Source: Clarkia xantiana subsp. parviflora
Taxonomy: Eukaryota; Streptophyta; Magnoliopsida; Myrtales; Onagraceae
Direction: 5' to 3'
DNA length: 64,000 bases
Assembly (NCBI GenBank): GCA_036873135.1
Contig: JAPTYO010000023.1
Coordinates: forward strand, 3,545,834 to 3,609,833
Part shown: piece by piece, positions 1 through 10,880 of the stretch
How the letters are laid out: every line of letters begins with the position of its first letter
Numbering within the stretch: position 1 is the first letter of the stretch
Position numbers and translations under genes: made by a program
Notes under the pieces: model-generated
What the model was told of the DNA's origin: nothing
What the model saw: only the letters and a program-made list of their open reading frames with translations
Databases searched by the model: none

Positions 1-226
1 GACGAGGCGAGTACAACTTAGATTAACGGGCTGGCCTCTTGACTATAATAACCTGGCCGTGGTTGGACTGTGTTGACGGGGCAAGTGCATGCGTTGTTTA
101 TTCATTAAGTCTGGTCATAAAAACTATCAAAATGTAAGTAGTAAGTCTGAACATTACGTAGCGGAATGAGTTTAGGGTAACCACTACTAGCCCCATTTCT
201 TAGGGGAAAAAAATTATCAAACCCAA
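1..226. other. Left flank, no gene seen
   Basis: This is host DNA to the left of the MULE. I see no reading frame, RNA gene or repeat in it. Confidence 0.5.
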
Positions 227-235
227 ACTATTATC
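227..235. repeat. Target-site duplication, left copy
   Basis: ACTATTATC lies directly outside the left end of the MULE and is repeated exactly at 10422-10430. Confidence 0.9.
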
Positions 236-443
236 GGAAAATTTATGAAACTGCCCCCTTGCGAAGTTGGAATTTGAAATATGCCCCTTAAAAGTTGGTT
301 TTTATCAAAACGCCCCGTCCCGCTGATAATACCAGCGGGACGGGACGTGACATGTCAACGGGACATGACATGTCCCGCTGACTACCACGCGGGATGATCT
401 GTCATCCCGCGTGGTACTGTCCCGCTGGTATTACCAGCGGGAC
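236..443 (+). repeat. MULE left terminal inverted repeat
   Basis: This 208-bp repeat matches the reverse complement of 10215-10421 with only scattered differences. It contains several small perfect palindromes, such as CCCGCTGGTATTACCAGCGGG and CCACGCGGGATGATC with its mirror. Transposase binding sites are expected here from knowledge of Mu elements. Confidence 0.9.
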
Positions 444-566
444 GGGGAACCCGACAAAACGGGTTCCCCTAGGCGCAGGCGCGCATATGACTCTGTCCCA
501 TGCGCACCTGCGCCTAGGGGAACCCGTTTTGTCGGGTTCCCTGTCCCGCTGGTAATACCAGCGGGA
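419..566. repeat. Long hairpin at the inner edge of the left TIR
   Basis: The arm at 419-486 is the near-perfect reverse complement of 500-566, with a loop of about 13 bases. The arms include GGGGAACCCG, ACGGGTTCCCC and CCTAGGCGCAGG blocks. It lies between the TIR and the PMD promoter and has no counterpart at the right end, so it is an asymmetric feature of this element. Confidence 0.85.
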
Positions 567-670
567 TAGGCGGCTGGTTTCGGGAAAAGAAACCAGCCGC
601 CGCCCAATAATGAACCCTAACCCTTTTTTTTTTTTTTTTCTACTTATCTTCTTCAATTCCCTTCTCCTCC

Positions 671-678
671 TATAAAAG
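671..678 (+). promoter_or_regulatory. Probable TATA box of the PMD gene
   Basis: TATAAAAG lies 96 bp upstream of the ATG at 767, behind a CT-rich tract. The inner edge of the right end carries a similar CCTATAAATG in the opposite orientation, so both genes seem to start just inside the TIRs. Confidence 0.55.
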
Positions 679-766
679 CCCCCTTTCTATACCAGTAAAA
701 TATAATTCTCTTATCAATTTACTTATAAAAAGAATTATATTTTCAATCTTAAATTTTCAAGGGGGA

Positions 767-3700
767 ATGGCTTACCATGGTGAAGGCAGTTCTTCCGGTT
801 CAAGAAGAAGGATGAGTTTTGGCAAGGAACTGGGAGACAATACCGTTCTCTACATGAATAACGTACACAGGGCTAGTTTCGTCCACACGGACACGGTAAA
901 TTTTCTATTTTTTCTAGTAAATATAAATGTTTATATTGATACATAGATTAAATTAGATTGCGTAAATACAGTACAATGTCAAATAAATATGTTATTGATA
1001 CGAACGTAGATGTTTTTTTTTTTGTTCGAAATAAAAGTATTTTTATAATTTTGAAATTAAAAAAAAAAAAAAAGTGAAAATCGAAATTTAAAAAGTAGAA
1101 ATTACTGAGTATTGTTTTTAAATTTTGAAATTTGACAATATCTTTTTAAATGTCCAATTTAAAATTAGAAATCATAAATTAAAATTGATGTGCTTTAAAA
1201 TGTAGAAAATTATTTTTGAAATTGTAGACTATTAATTAAAATTTTAATTAGAAGTTTAAATAACAAATCAGCGATTTTAGATAGTTTGAAATTATTGTCG
1301 AAATTTGTAAAAAAAAAATTTCCAAATTGAAAAAAAAAAAATGTTAATTATTGTCTTTCGGTTCCAATTTAGTGTGTTATTAAATGTTAACCGTAATTAC
1401 GAAATTTAATAGTTTTAATTTATTTTCTTATTTAAATACATAATATAAAAAATAAAAAATATTTGGTTTTCCAATTTCGAAATTATATTAGAAGTTAAAA
1501 AAAATTCAAATTAAAAAAATCAAACTGAAAAATATAGATTAGATTTTTTTTTTAATCTCTATATTAAAAGATAAAATAAAAATAGAAATTATGGTGCTAT
1601 TAAATTTTGAAATTAATTACGAATTTTCATGGTTTCTTATTAAATACGAGAAAAAATGTAAAATTATTGGGTTTTCAAATGTTCAAATTATTCTAGAAAT
1701 AGTAAAAAAAAAATCAAATTAAAAATAACATTATTGAAAAATAGAGATTAAACGGTTATTTTTTTAAATTTCTACTTAAAAATAGATATTACTGTGCTAT
1801 TAAGTGTTGTCATAATTTACGAAAATTTTGAAAGTTTTTATTTAAAATGTCGAATTTATAGCGTTTTCAAATAGGGTTTCTACGAGTTCTGTAGAAATAA
1901 TAAAAAAAAAAAACTAAACTCTCAAATAAAATTAAAAACAGGATTTAAAAATAGAGATTAGATTAGATTTTTTTTTTTTTTTTACATTTTGAATATAAAA
2001 ACATAAATTAGAGTGTTATAATATATTAAAAGTATTTATGAAATTTGATAGTATTTTTAAATGTTGATTTTAAATAGAGAAATTAGAATTATGAAAAATA
2101 GATATTGGACATTATTGAAGAAATATTTTTACATTGAAAAAACTTTGAAAATAAAATTGACGAATTAATTATTTTTAACTAATAACGAATAGTTTCATGT
2201 TGATAGATCGAGACTCCGTGGCCCGAGTCACACTTTAGATGTGCAAAATTGTGGGAGATAGACGCCCGAACTGCGGGGTTCGTCGACCGGGCAGGCTTTC
2301 TTGATGCAGGATTGACATCTCGTATTGAGGTAGATGTTGGAATGATGCATGCTTTAGCGGAGAGGTGGCGACCAGAAACCCACTGTTTTCATCTTCCTAC
2401 AGGTGAAATGACGATTACTCTGAAGGATGTGGCGATGATCTTGGGGTTAAGGATAGATGGTCCGCCGATATCAGACCATTACAGAGATGGAATTGTATTA
2501 GATCCCGAAGTTTCAGTTGCGGGATTTATGAAAAATCACACTCTATCTCTTTTCCAGCGTTTGTTTGGTGAACAACCGCCTGCCGACGAATTAATCAAAG
2601 GGACGTGTGATCTCAAGTGCAGCTGGTTGAAGAACACTTTCTTGAAAGAAAAAAACCATCCTCAGTTCAAAACAGACGATGATGAAGAAGCAGAAAAGAG
2701 AGCAAGAGCGTATATATTGTGTCTCTTAGGGACAGTTTTATTCGCAGACTCCAACGGATCGTTGGTGCCACTGCAATATTTATATTTTATCGAAGATCTG
2801 GACGTGTGCAGTCTATACAGTTGGGGTTCTGCTGTATTGAGCCACTTGTACAGGGGATTGTGCAAGTGGACTTGTAAAAAGTCAGCGATCAACATCGGCG
2901 GTTGTGGTGTGCTAGTACAGGTATTGAAAGTGCATTATTAATATTATTAATTACTTATATTATGTAATGGCATTTATCTCATATATAGGTGTGGTGTTGG
3001 ACGTATCTCGCGCTTGGTAGACCCACGTGCTTTGGTCATGTTGAGGCTGGTCGTGCTGTCGGTTGTTGGTGGAGACAGAAAAAGAGTTCAAAGAAAACTG
3101 TCCAATCTCGTACTAGGTGGTTTTACCGAGATGAACTTAAGATATTGAAGAACTCTGCGGTATTAAAATTAAATAATCGATCATTAGAATGGCTTATTAT
3201 ATTTATAGTTAATATGTTGACTCTAATATTGTTATAACACAGGTTACTTGGAACCCATGGACCGCGGAAGTTGCATCAATAATGCCACAAATTGCCAGAG
3301 AAGGTTGGGAATTGGCATACTTACAACTACCTCTGATCCACTTTAACTCTGTTGAATATCAACTGCCACAACGAGTGTATAAGCAGTTAGGCTTTGGATT
3401 TTATATCCCCGAGGTGTTCCCTGATCGACAATTATGGGATCGCCTCCACTCGTGTGCCCAATGGCATAAGTCACCGGCAACACCGTGGCATGTTACCCAT
3501 GAGGAGTACATATTGTTGTGGAACAACCGCAATGATCGTGATATGTATCCTATCCCTGAGCCCGAATTTGTGAGGTCGAAAGAATATTTCAAGTGGTATC
3601 GTCGTATTACAACTTATTTAGCTAAAGATCACCCAGAAGTTGAAGTTGAAGCTGAAGAAGTTGAAGAACAACGACCACTGCATGTTTGCCCTTCGCAGGG

Positions 3701-4308
3701 GTATCTCGGTCAACACGGTGACATGATAAGCTACATGGTAAGACAAGTGAAATATATCTTTATAAGTCTACAATTAAGTCATTCGAATAACCACTATTAC
3801 GTGAATTGTTGAACAGGCGCGTGGCTACAGTCTTATGTATAAACAGATAAGAAAATTGATGCATGACAATGGCCCTCCTAAGGAACGTTACAAAAAAATG
3901 ATGGACATCACAACTCATTGCTTGACTGTTTCTGGGCAACATGACATGCTCAATATACTTGAAGATGGAGAGATGTCTGACTGTAGCATCGAGGAGGAAC
4001 GTGAAGACGCACAAGAAATGGATATACCTGATTCCCAACCTCCAATGGCTACTCAGTTTTCACAACCGGGATTTGTACAAAATAGGGTCGCCATGTCACA
4101 GTCTGCAAGGCCCGGCCCATTTCCTGGGCCTTATCCACCACCAGCTGGGCCTTATCCAACACCAGTCGGTCCTTATCCACCACTGCGTGGGTCTATTTCT
4201 TCACAGCCTGGGCCTCTCCAAGCACCGTCTGGGCAGTTCCCACCTTCTTATTACGGCTATTACAACCCGTATATTGGGTATCAACCACCTCCCGGTGGGG
4301 GGAACTAA
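767..4308 (+). CDS. Plant mobile domain (PMD) protein carried by the MULE
   Basis: I assign five exons: 767-895, 2207-2920, 2989-3159, 3243-3737 and 3817-4308. They give 666 residues and keep one frame across GT-AG sites. Residues around 50-95 hold the family hallmark, a segment rich in ERWRPETHCFHLPTGEMTIT followed by LKDVAMILGLRIDGPP. The middle carries the conserved W-rich block (WNPW, near 3246) and the C-terminal 70 residues are a Pro/Gly/Tyr-rich tail. PMD proteins such as Arabidopsis MAIN and MAIL1 are nuclear and affect silencing and gene expression. Many PMD genes live in transposons, where their role is not settled. The first exon (43 residues) is short and separated by a 1.3-kb AT-rich intron, so it is the least certain part. 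No internal stop is seen in the assembled frame. Confidence 0.8.
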
Positions 4309-4744
4309 ACGTTATTGTAATGTTATTTTGATATATCTTTTTGGATGATTGAAACACAAGAATGCTTTTTTTTTTTTGCGATAGACGTTTTGTGATAATA
4401 TTATATTTTCTACTGACTAAATATTAATGTAGTTACTAGTTAGTTCATGGTTAGATTAGGTAAGTAATGAACTAAGATTTATCACTTATTATCTATATTA
4501 TGTGACCATACAAAATTTGTCATAAAAATATATTAGCATAAATATATAACATAGGAAAAACAGTTTTTCTGACCGTATGAAATATTATAAGATTTTATTA
4601 AAGTAATAGTAAAACACATTGCAAAAATAACACAAATTAGCAACATATAAAATTCAGAATTTTAAAACAAGTTCATTACAATACCAAGATTTAAAGTTAC
4701 ATTTAAAATAGAGAAATACAAATGATAACATTACAACAATAGCT
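4309..4744. other. Convergent 3' spacer of the MULE
   Basis: This is 436 bp of AT-rich DNA between the stop codons of the two convergent genes. It presumably holds both polyadenylation regions. No reading frame is seen. Confidence 0.5.
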
Positions 4745-6703
4745 TCATACATCATCATCAGCCGGTGGTTCGACTACCCGCAGTGGACAATTTCTCCTAT
4801 TGTGTCCTTCAGTTTTACAGATACTGCACTTTCTCTTCTTGCCGGGTTCGCGCTCATCCATCTCGTTTGTCAACCTTTTATTTTTACGTCCCTTCCGAGA
4901 GACCATCATGGCTGGATCAACAACAACGGTGGGCCCCGTCCAGGGCGGCCATTCATCTATGTCAGGGAGTGGGTGAAATGGATAAGAATACGTGAGCTTG
5001 TAGTTTGCTATCCTGAAATGACCATTAACACCGTCGTAGTAACTTGTATTCGCCGCTCGGTAAGCGCACACGGCGTGTCTGCACGGTCGGCGATACAACT
5101 TCCACTCTCCGCAGGTACATTGTTTTGTCGTTATGTTTACAACCTTAGCTTCACAACCTTGAGCAGAAACATGGTACTCTACGCCTTGGTGATATGTCCT
5201 AGCAGTGAAGTTCCTGGACGCCTCCTCAGCTTTTTCTAGAAAAAGTCTAACATTCTCAAGATACAAATGTCCTTGAGAAATTTGCGTGTTCACTTTCTTC
5301 GTCCGGTCCACCCAATAGGTATTCATTCGTTCGAATGACATTATAAGGATCGCAGTGATAGGTAAGGACCTTGCATTCTTCAACACATTGTTGAAGCACT
5401 CAGACTGATTCGTTGTCATGTTCCCGTACCTCCAACCCTCGTCATGCGATAGAGACCACGTACTAAATTCACCACAACTTTCCAGGAACGATCTGTACTT
5501 TCCGTTATCGGCTTCATACCATTGGGCATACAATTTTTGAAACAACTTCTTCGAGGGAGTCCAAACCATATCGCCGAATTTTCGCTTCAGCTTCGCGTCC
5601 TTAAACTTGGTATTGAAGTTGCTCAACAAATGACGAGCACAGTATCGGTGGACACCTTTGTCTTCTTGCACGTACACTTGTTTGACCGCCTTTAATATAC
5701 TGATGTGACGATCAGATATGATGCATACCTTACGTCGATCACACGTCACATGTGCGCGTAGTTGCTCTAAAAACCATATCCACGTCTCGTCACGCTCTTT
5801 GTCACACAGACAGAAGGCCAACGGTACGATTTGGTTATTAGCATCGTATGCCACAGCCACAAGAAGTTTGCCTGTGTACTTGCCGTATAAATGTGTGCCA
5901 TCAATGCTAATTAACGGTCTGCAGTGTTTAAAAGCCGATATTGAAGGCCCGAAAGCCCAAAGCCATTTGTCGAATGTCGTTTCTCCATCAGCTTGATTTC
6001 TCACCGTCTTGAATTCAAACCGGTAAACCGTACCGGGATTGTAATACGCTATTGCGACCATATGAGGTGGAAATATCTGGAAAGCCTCTTCGTGAGTTCC
6101 GTATATCCTCTCAATGACATGACATTTGGCGTACCAAACTTTCTGGTAAGTTGGCCAGACTTTGTATTCTTGTTTTACAATTCCGCGTAAATCAACAATC
6201 GTTATGGCGTTGTTATTTTTAACGAACGGATAAAACAAATCTTCCATTAAGCGACTATCAAGTAGCCTGTTCTGGGTGACTGTAGTACTGTTTACACATG
6301 AATGTGGTGGGCCCACACTCGTGATCTCCCAACATCCCAACTTTTGTTTGGAACAACGGAGTGACCAAGAACATGTATCGTGTGTGCAACAGTACACTAT
6401 TCGCGTAGTGTCTGATTTCTTCGTTTTTGCTTCACGCCCATGCCTGATGTGCCACCTTTTCACCGTCCTTTGGAATTCAGCTTTGTCGACATACGTATTT
6501 TGAACTACAAAATCATCCACATCTTCGGTCGATTGCCCGCCATGCCTACTCCAATCACTTGAGTCCAATCCATACTGCCAGTCACCGGAAGTCCAGTCCT
6601 CTTGACATTCAACTTGTTTCCATCGTTCACGAGATTCTACTAGAGCAGGAGACTCATCTTCAATGTAAATTTCTTCTTCTTGCATGTCCTCCTCTCCGCG
6701 CAC
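4745..6703 (-). CDS. MULE (mudrA-type) transposase, main part
   Basis: This is a 652-codon frame that carries out cut-and-paste transposition of the element by binding its TIRs. Visible parts are an acidic N-terminus; a MuDR-type DNA-binding region with Cys/His residues (about 65-140); the MULE DDE domain with D268 in SIDGTH, D331 in ISDRH and probably E435 in NQSECFNN; a C-x2-H motif (CARH, 355-358); a SWIM zinc finger C529-x-C531-x9-C541-x-H543; and a C-terminal CCHC knuckle (CSICKTEGHNRRNC). The frame runs on upstream without a shift beyond a TAA at 6785-6787. The first ATG downstream of that stop is near 6685; the 6703 start is a GTG. All catalytic parts lie after the stop, so a shortened protein from an internal start could still be active. 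Confidence 0.88.
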   Translation of the reverse strand: MRGEEDMQEEEIYIEDESPALVESRERWKQVECQEDWTSGDWQYGLDSSDWSRHGGQSTEDVDDFVVQNTYVDKAEFQRTVKRWHIRHGREAKTKKSDTTRIVYCCTHDTCSWSLRCSKQKLGCWEITSVGPPHSCVNSTTVTQNRLLDSRLMEDLFYPFVKNNNAITIVDLRGIVKQEYKVWPTYQKVWYAKCHVIERIYGTHEEAFQIFPPHMVAIAYYNPGTVYRFEFKTVRNQADGETTFDKWLWAFGPSISAFKHCRPLISIDGTHLYGKYTGKLLVAVAYDANNQIVPLAFCLCDKERDETWIWFLEQLRAHVTCDRRKVCIISDRHISILKAVKQVYVQEDKGVHRYCARHLLSNFNTKFKDAKLKRKFGDMVWTPSKKLFQKLYAQWYEADNGKYRSFLESCGEFSTWSLSHDEGWRYGNMTTNQSECFNNVLKNARSLPITAILIMSFERMNTYWVDRTKKVNTQISQGHLYLENVRLFLEKAEEASRNFTARTYHQGVEYHVSAQGCEAKVVNITTKQCTCGEWKLYRRPCRHAVCAYRAANTSYYDGVNGHFRIANYKLTYSYPFHPLPDIDEWPPWTGPTVVVDPAMMVSRKGRKNKRLTNEMDEREPGKKRKCSICKTEGHNRRNCPLRVVEPPADDDV

Positions 6704-6784
6704 ATCGTCTTCTTCTTGATTTTCGACGACCTCGCCTACATCTGCATCTTGTTCTACACCATCAACGTTGCTGCATTCTCCTTC

Positions 6785-7249
6785 TTACACGTCGTTGCTG
6801 CAGTCTCCATCAGGTCTGGCGCTCCTGTAAAGTCTTTCAATTAAGGTGTTCGTGCAATCTGGATCAGGTATTGAGGTGCTGCATTCTCCATCAGTGGGAG
6901 CTCCGCCCATTAATCCTAGTTGTAACATATGACGAGACAGATCATACCCACCATACTCTTCTACATCGTCATCCACTCCAGCTCTAGGAACGACAATGAT
7001 CTCCACCGGGGACTGGTAGCTGGACATAATACTTCCCCACATTTCGAATGTGGTGATTGCATTCCACCCATCCCGTAAAACGATCCCAAGAAGAGGCCTT
7101 GATATACCGCAGAGTCGCATTGCATGGATTTTTGATTCGCGAAATGTAATACCGCGATGACATTGTAGCTCAACATATGTACCGCCGTGTATATGAATAT
7201 GCCAGCTACTAATGACCTCGACGTCATAGCGAAACAAAATGTAAAACAT
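6785..7249 (-). pseudogene. N-terminal part of the MULE transposase, cut off by TAA
   Basis: This is 154 codons from ATG 7249 to a TAA at 6785-6787, in the same frame as the main transposase. It reads like the beta-rich N-terminal segment found before the MuDR domain in many MULE transposases (FRYDVEVIS, then GTYVELQCHRG). The acidic GECS/GDCS linker continues on both sides of the stop, which argues for a single nonsense mutation in a once-continuous protein. A splice acceptor (ATATAG) sits 4 bases before the ATG. Alternatively this could be a separate upstream reading frame. Confidence 0.65.
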
Positions 7250-7286
7250 TCTCCTATATGTAGAATATAAACCGAATTAGAAGCGT

Positions 7287-9344
7287 CGTATAAATTCTAC
7301 GGCACTCTAAATTCAGATCCGTTTGCAGAATTGAACTTCCCTAATAACTAATAATTTGTACTAATTTTTTCAAATATTTCTAAAAATTCGAAATTTGGCC
7401 CGAACACGGCGTTTTAAGGGGGGTGAACACCGTTCCGTGCTTAAAACCCTAAATTTTGAAATTCTCAAAAAAAATTGAAAATTTTACATACTCCTAATTG
7501 TATAATAAATTCAATAATTCTCGAGTTTCATTGCATTTGGAGTTGTAAATAAGCGGTAGTCCTAAATCAAATTTCATACGTTAATTTGTGTTTTTTTTTT
7601 TAAACTTTGACAAGCTCGTATAAATTCTACGGCACTCTAAATTCAGATCCGTTTGCAGAATTTGACTTCCCTAATAACTAATAATTTGTACTAATTTTTT
7701 CAAATATTTCTAAAAATTCGACATTTGGCCCGAACACGGCGTTTTAAGGGGGGTGAACATCGTTCCGTGCTTAAAACCCTAAATTTTGAAATTCTAAAAA
7801 AAAATTGAAAAATTTACATACTGTTAATTGTATAATAAATTCAATAATTCTCGAGTTTCATTGCATTTGGAGTTGTAAATAAGCGGTAGTCCTAAAACAA
7901 ATTTCAGACGTTAATTTGTGTTTTTTTTTTAAACTTTGACAAGCTCGTATAAATTCTACGGCACTCTAAATTCAGATCCGTTTGCAGAATTGGACTTCCC
8001 TAATAACTAATAATTCGTACTAATTTTTTCAAATTTTTCTAAAAATTCGACATTTGGCCCGAACACTGCGTTTTAGGGGGGATGAACACCGTTCGCTGCT
8101 GAAAACCTAAATTTTGAAATTCTCAAAAAAATTTGAAAAATTTACAGACTGTTAATTGTATAATAAATTCAATAATTCTCGAGTTTCATTGCATTTGTAG
8201 TTGTAAATAAACGGTAGTCCTAAATCAAATTTCAGACGTTAATTTGAGTTTTTTTTTTTAAAACTTTGACAAGCTCGTATAAATTTTACGGCACTCTAAA
8301 TTCAGATCCGTTTGCAGAATTGGACTTCCCTAATAACTAATAATTTGTACTAATTTTTTCAAATATTTCTAAAAATTCGACATTTGGCCCGAACACGGCG
8401 TTTTAAGGGGGGTGAACACCGTTCCGTGCTTAAAACCCTAAATTTTGAAATTCTCAAAAAAAATTGAAAAATTTACATACTCCTAATTGTATAATAAATT
8501 CAATAATTCTCGAGTTTCATTGCATTTGGAGTTGTAAATAAGCGGTAGTCCTAAATCAAATTTCAGACGTTAATTTGTGTTTTTTTTTTAAAACTTTGAC
8601 AAGCTCGTATAAATTTTACGGCACTCTAAATTCAGATCCGTTTGCAGAATTGGACTTCCCTAATAACTAATAATTTGTACTAATTTTTTCAAATATTTCT
8701 AAAAATTCGACATTTGGCTCGAACACGGCGTTTTAAGGGGGTGAACACCGTTCCGTGCTTAAAACCCTAAATTTTGAAATTCCCAAAAAAAATTGAAAAA
8801 TTTACATACTCCTAATTGTATAATAAATTCAATAATTCTCGAGTTTCATTGCATTTGGAGTTGTAAATAAGCGGTAGTCCTAAATCAAATTTCAGACGTT
8901 AAATTGTGTTTTTTTTTTAAAACTTTGACAAGCTCGTATAAATTTTACGGCACTCTAAATTCAGATCCGTTTGCAGAATTGGACTTCCCTAATAACTAAT
9001 AATTTGTACTAATTTTTTCAAATATTTCTAAAAATTCGACATTTGGCCCGAACACTGCGTTTTAAGGAGGGTGAACACCGTTTCGTGCTTAAAACCCTAA
9101 ATTTTGAAATTCTAAAAAAAAAATTGAAAAATTTACATACTGTTAATTGTATAATAAATTCAATAATTCTCGAGTTTCATTGCATTTGGAGTTGTAAATA
9201 AGCGGTAGTCCTAAATCAAATTTCAGACGTTAATTTGTGTTTTTTTTTTTAAACTTTGACAAGCTCGTATAAAGTCTACGGCACTCTAAATTCAGATCCG
9301 TTTGCAGAATTGGACTTCCCTAATAACTAATAATTTGTACTAAT
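7287..9344. repeat. 330-bp tandem repeat, six copies plus a partial one
   Basis: Units start with CGTATAAA at 7287, 7617, 7946, 8276, 8606, 8935 and 9266. The spacing is 329-331 bp and identity is high. The last copy breaks off near 9344. Each unit contains TTCAGATCCGTTTGCAGAAT, a GGCCCGAACAC block and an AAACCCTAAA motif. The array fills the space upstream of the transposase start and would lie inside its leader intron if the gene is transcribed from the right TIR. Confidence 0.95.
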
Positions 9345-9379
9345 ATTCTCAAAAAGTATTGAATTTTTTTTTTTTACAG

Positions 9380-9870
9380 ATTTTTAATATAATTTAATTT
9401 ACAAAAATTGTTTTTGTTAAATAAATTAAAATTTCTACTTTATTTCAGTACAAACAAAAATTATCATATTTTTTTTAACAAAATAGTTGTACTATATATA
9501 TCATTTTTTTATTCACATACGATATACGTGAAAATTATAATTTTCAGAATACAAAACAAATAAACAAAAATTAATTTTTGTTACTTACATTATAATTTCT
9601 ACATTATTTCACCACAATAAAAATGTCATCATATCCTATTATTTTTTTTATTTCACATAATAGCTGTAATATATACATCATTATAATCTATATATGTGAA
9701 AATCCTTATTTTCGAAATTTAAACAAAAATCATACAAAATTACGTTTTCTTAATTACATTATAATTTCTACATTAGTTCAGCACAAAAATAATTATCATA
9801 ATCTCTTATTTTTATATCTTACATAATAGTTGTACTATACATATCATTATAATCAGAATACTTAGTAAAA
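9380..9870. repeat. AT-rich tandem repeat, about 166 bp, three diverged copies
   Basis: The marker ATTTCTAC followed by TTTCA or GTTCA recurs at about 9431, 9595 and 9763, within similar AT-rich sequence. The copies are much more diverged than those of the neighbouring 330-bp array. Confidence 0.6.
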
Positions 9871-9887
9871 AAATAACAGTATGTTAC

Positions 9888-10070
9888 CTTTCTTTTGATA
9901 AACAACTTCTGATATGTCACAACGTACTCAAATGAGTTGGCATTCCTGAAAATTTTCCAAAAAACATATATTGTAGCATTATAACAACATATATTAACTA
10001 TAAAAAGTCTAAATTTTATAAGCGTACATTACATTACCTTAGTTTGAAACAACACAAAGGAAATATAAAT
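9888..10070 (-). other. Possible spliced leader of the transposase transcript
   Basis: Downstream of the TATA box at 10095-10101, reading leftward, there are good splice sites: AACTAAG|GTAATG ends a leader exon at 10038, TTTCAG opens a second exon at 9945, and AAAG|GTAACA ends it at 9888. The next good acceptor is at 7254, just before the transposase ATG. No long reading frame is present in the leader. This is inference from splice-site signals only. Confidence 0.4.
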
Positions 10071-10094
10071 TTTAACATTGTAGAAGGGGGTTTC

Positions 10095-10101
10095 ATTTAT
10101 A
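10095..10101 (-). promoter_or_regulatory. Probable TATA box for the transposase
   Basis: On the - strand the sequence reads CCTATAAATG just inside the right TIR. It mirrors the CCTATAAAAG in front of the PMD gene at the other end. Confidence 0.45.
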
Positions 10102-10214
10102 GGCTAGGGCAGAATAAATCGGACCAGCTGCCGGTCCGATTTTGACTGGTAGCTGGTCCGGTTTTGACCGGCAGCTGGTCAATAGGACCGGCAGCTGGTC
10201 AATAGGACCAGCTG

Positions 10215-10421
10215 GTCCCGCTGGTAATACCAGCGGGACAGTGCCACGCGGGATGACAGATCATCCCGCGTGGTAGTCAGCGGGACATGTCATGTCCCGC
10301 TGACATGTCACGTCCCATCCCGCTGGTATTATCAGCGGGACGGGGCGTTTTGATAAAAACCAACTTTTGAGGGGCATATTTCAAATTCCAACTTCGCAGG
10401 GGGCAGTTTCATAAATTTTCC
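10215..10421 (-). repeat. MULE right terminal inverted repeat
   Basis: This is the 207-bp inverted partner of 236-443. Just inside it, at about 10120-10214, is a GC-rich tract with repeated CAGCTGGTC motifs that is not shared with the left end. Confidence 0.9.
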
Positions 10422-10430
10422 ACTATTATC
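10422..10430. repeat. Target-site duplication, right copy
   Basis: ACTATTATC lies directly outside the right end of the MULE and matches 227-235 at all 9 bases. Confidence 0.9.
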
Positions 10431-10539
10431 CTTATTACAAAGCTTAATATTAAGATAATAATCATCATATGAATCTGCTGTGTTAGAGATAAGGTATATA
10501 TGTATAACTGGAAATAATATTGGTATATAAGGTATACAA

Positions 10540-10880
10540 AGTCCTATTCGAAGCCGACGGAGTCCGGCCTAAGATCTTCGAAGTGGAGTCCGGGGCTGCC
10601 GAAGTCGGGCCCAATGTCGCTCTAGTCCGACCAAGGGTCCCTGGAGTCGGATCCAAAGTCACCCGGGTCCGACCCGAGGTCACCGAAATCGGGCCTGAAT
10701 TCGTCGGAGTCCAGCCAGAGGTCGCTAGAGTCCGGGCACGTAACTACTGGAGTCCGGCTCGGAATCACCAGAGTCGGGCATGGGGCCGCCAGAGTCCTAC
10801 CCGATGTTGTCGGAGTTCGGCCCGAAGTAGCCGTTGTCCGACCTGGGGTCACCGAAGTCATCGGAGTCCGGCCCGAATGT
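10540..10880. repeat. Degenerate 24-bp GC-rich repeat
   Basis: GAGTCCGG, GTCCGACC and GGCCCGAA motifs recur with a period near 24 bp, which keeps both strands open in several frames. Similar sequence recurs at 13020-13075 beside a second LTR-like remnant, so it probably belongs to that retrotransposon family. It is not a credible gene. Confidence 0.6.

Larger units (their letters stand above)
236..10421. mobile_element. Complete two-gene Mutator-like element (PMD-MULE)
   Basis: The element is 10,186 bp and starts and ends with GGAAAATTTATGAAACTG in inverted orientation. It is flanked on both sides by the identical 9-bp direct repeat ACTATTATC, the duplication length typical of Mutator elements. 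Its inverted repeats are about 208 bp. Two genes converge inside it: a plant mobile domain gene on + (767-4308) and a mudrA-type transposase on - (about 7249-4745). The intact duplication and nearly identical ends suggest a fairly recent insertion. The in-frame stop in the transposase may mean this copy cannot move by itself. Two genes read inward from the two ends recalls maize MuDR, but the second gene here is a PMD protein, not mudrB. Confidence 0.93.

Noticed and set aside
7287..9344. Possible CRISPR-like array
   Set aside because: Whole 330-bp units are repeated end to end with no unique spacers, inside a plant transposon.
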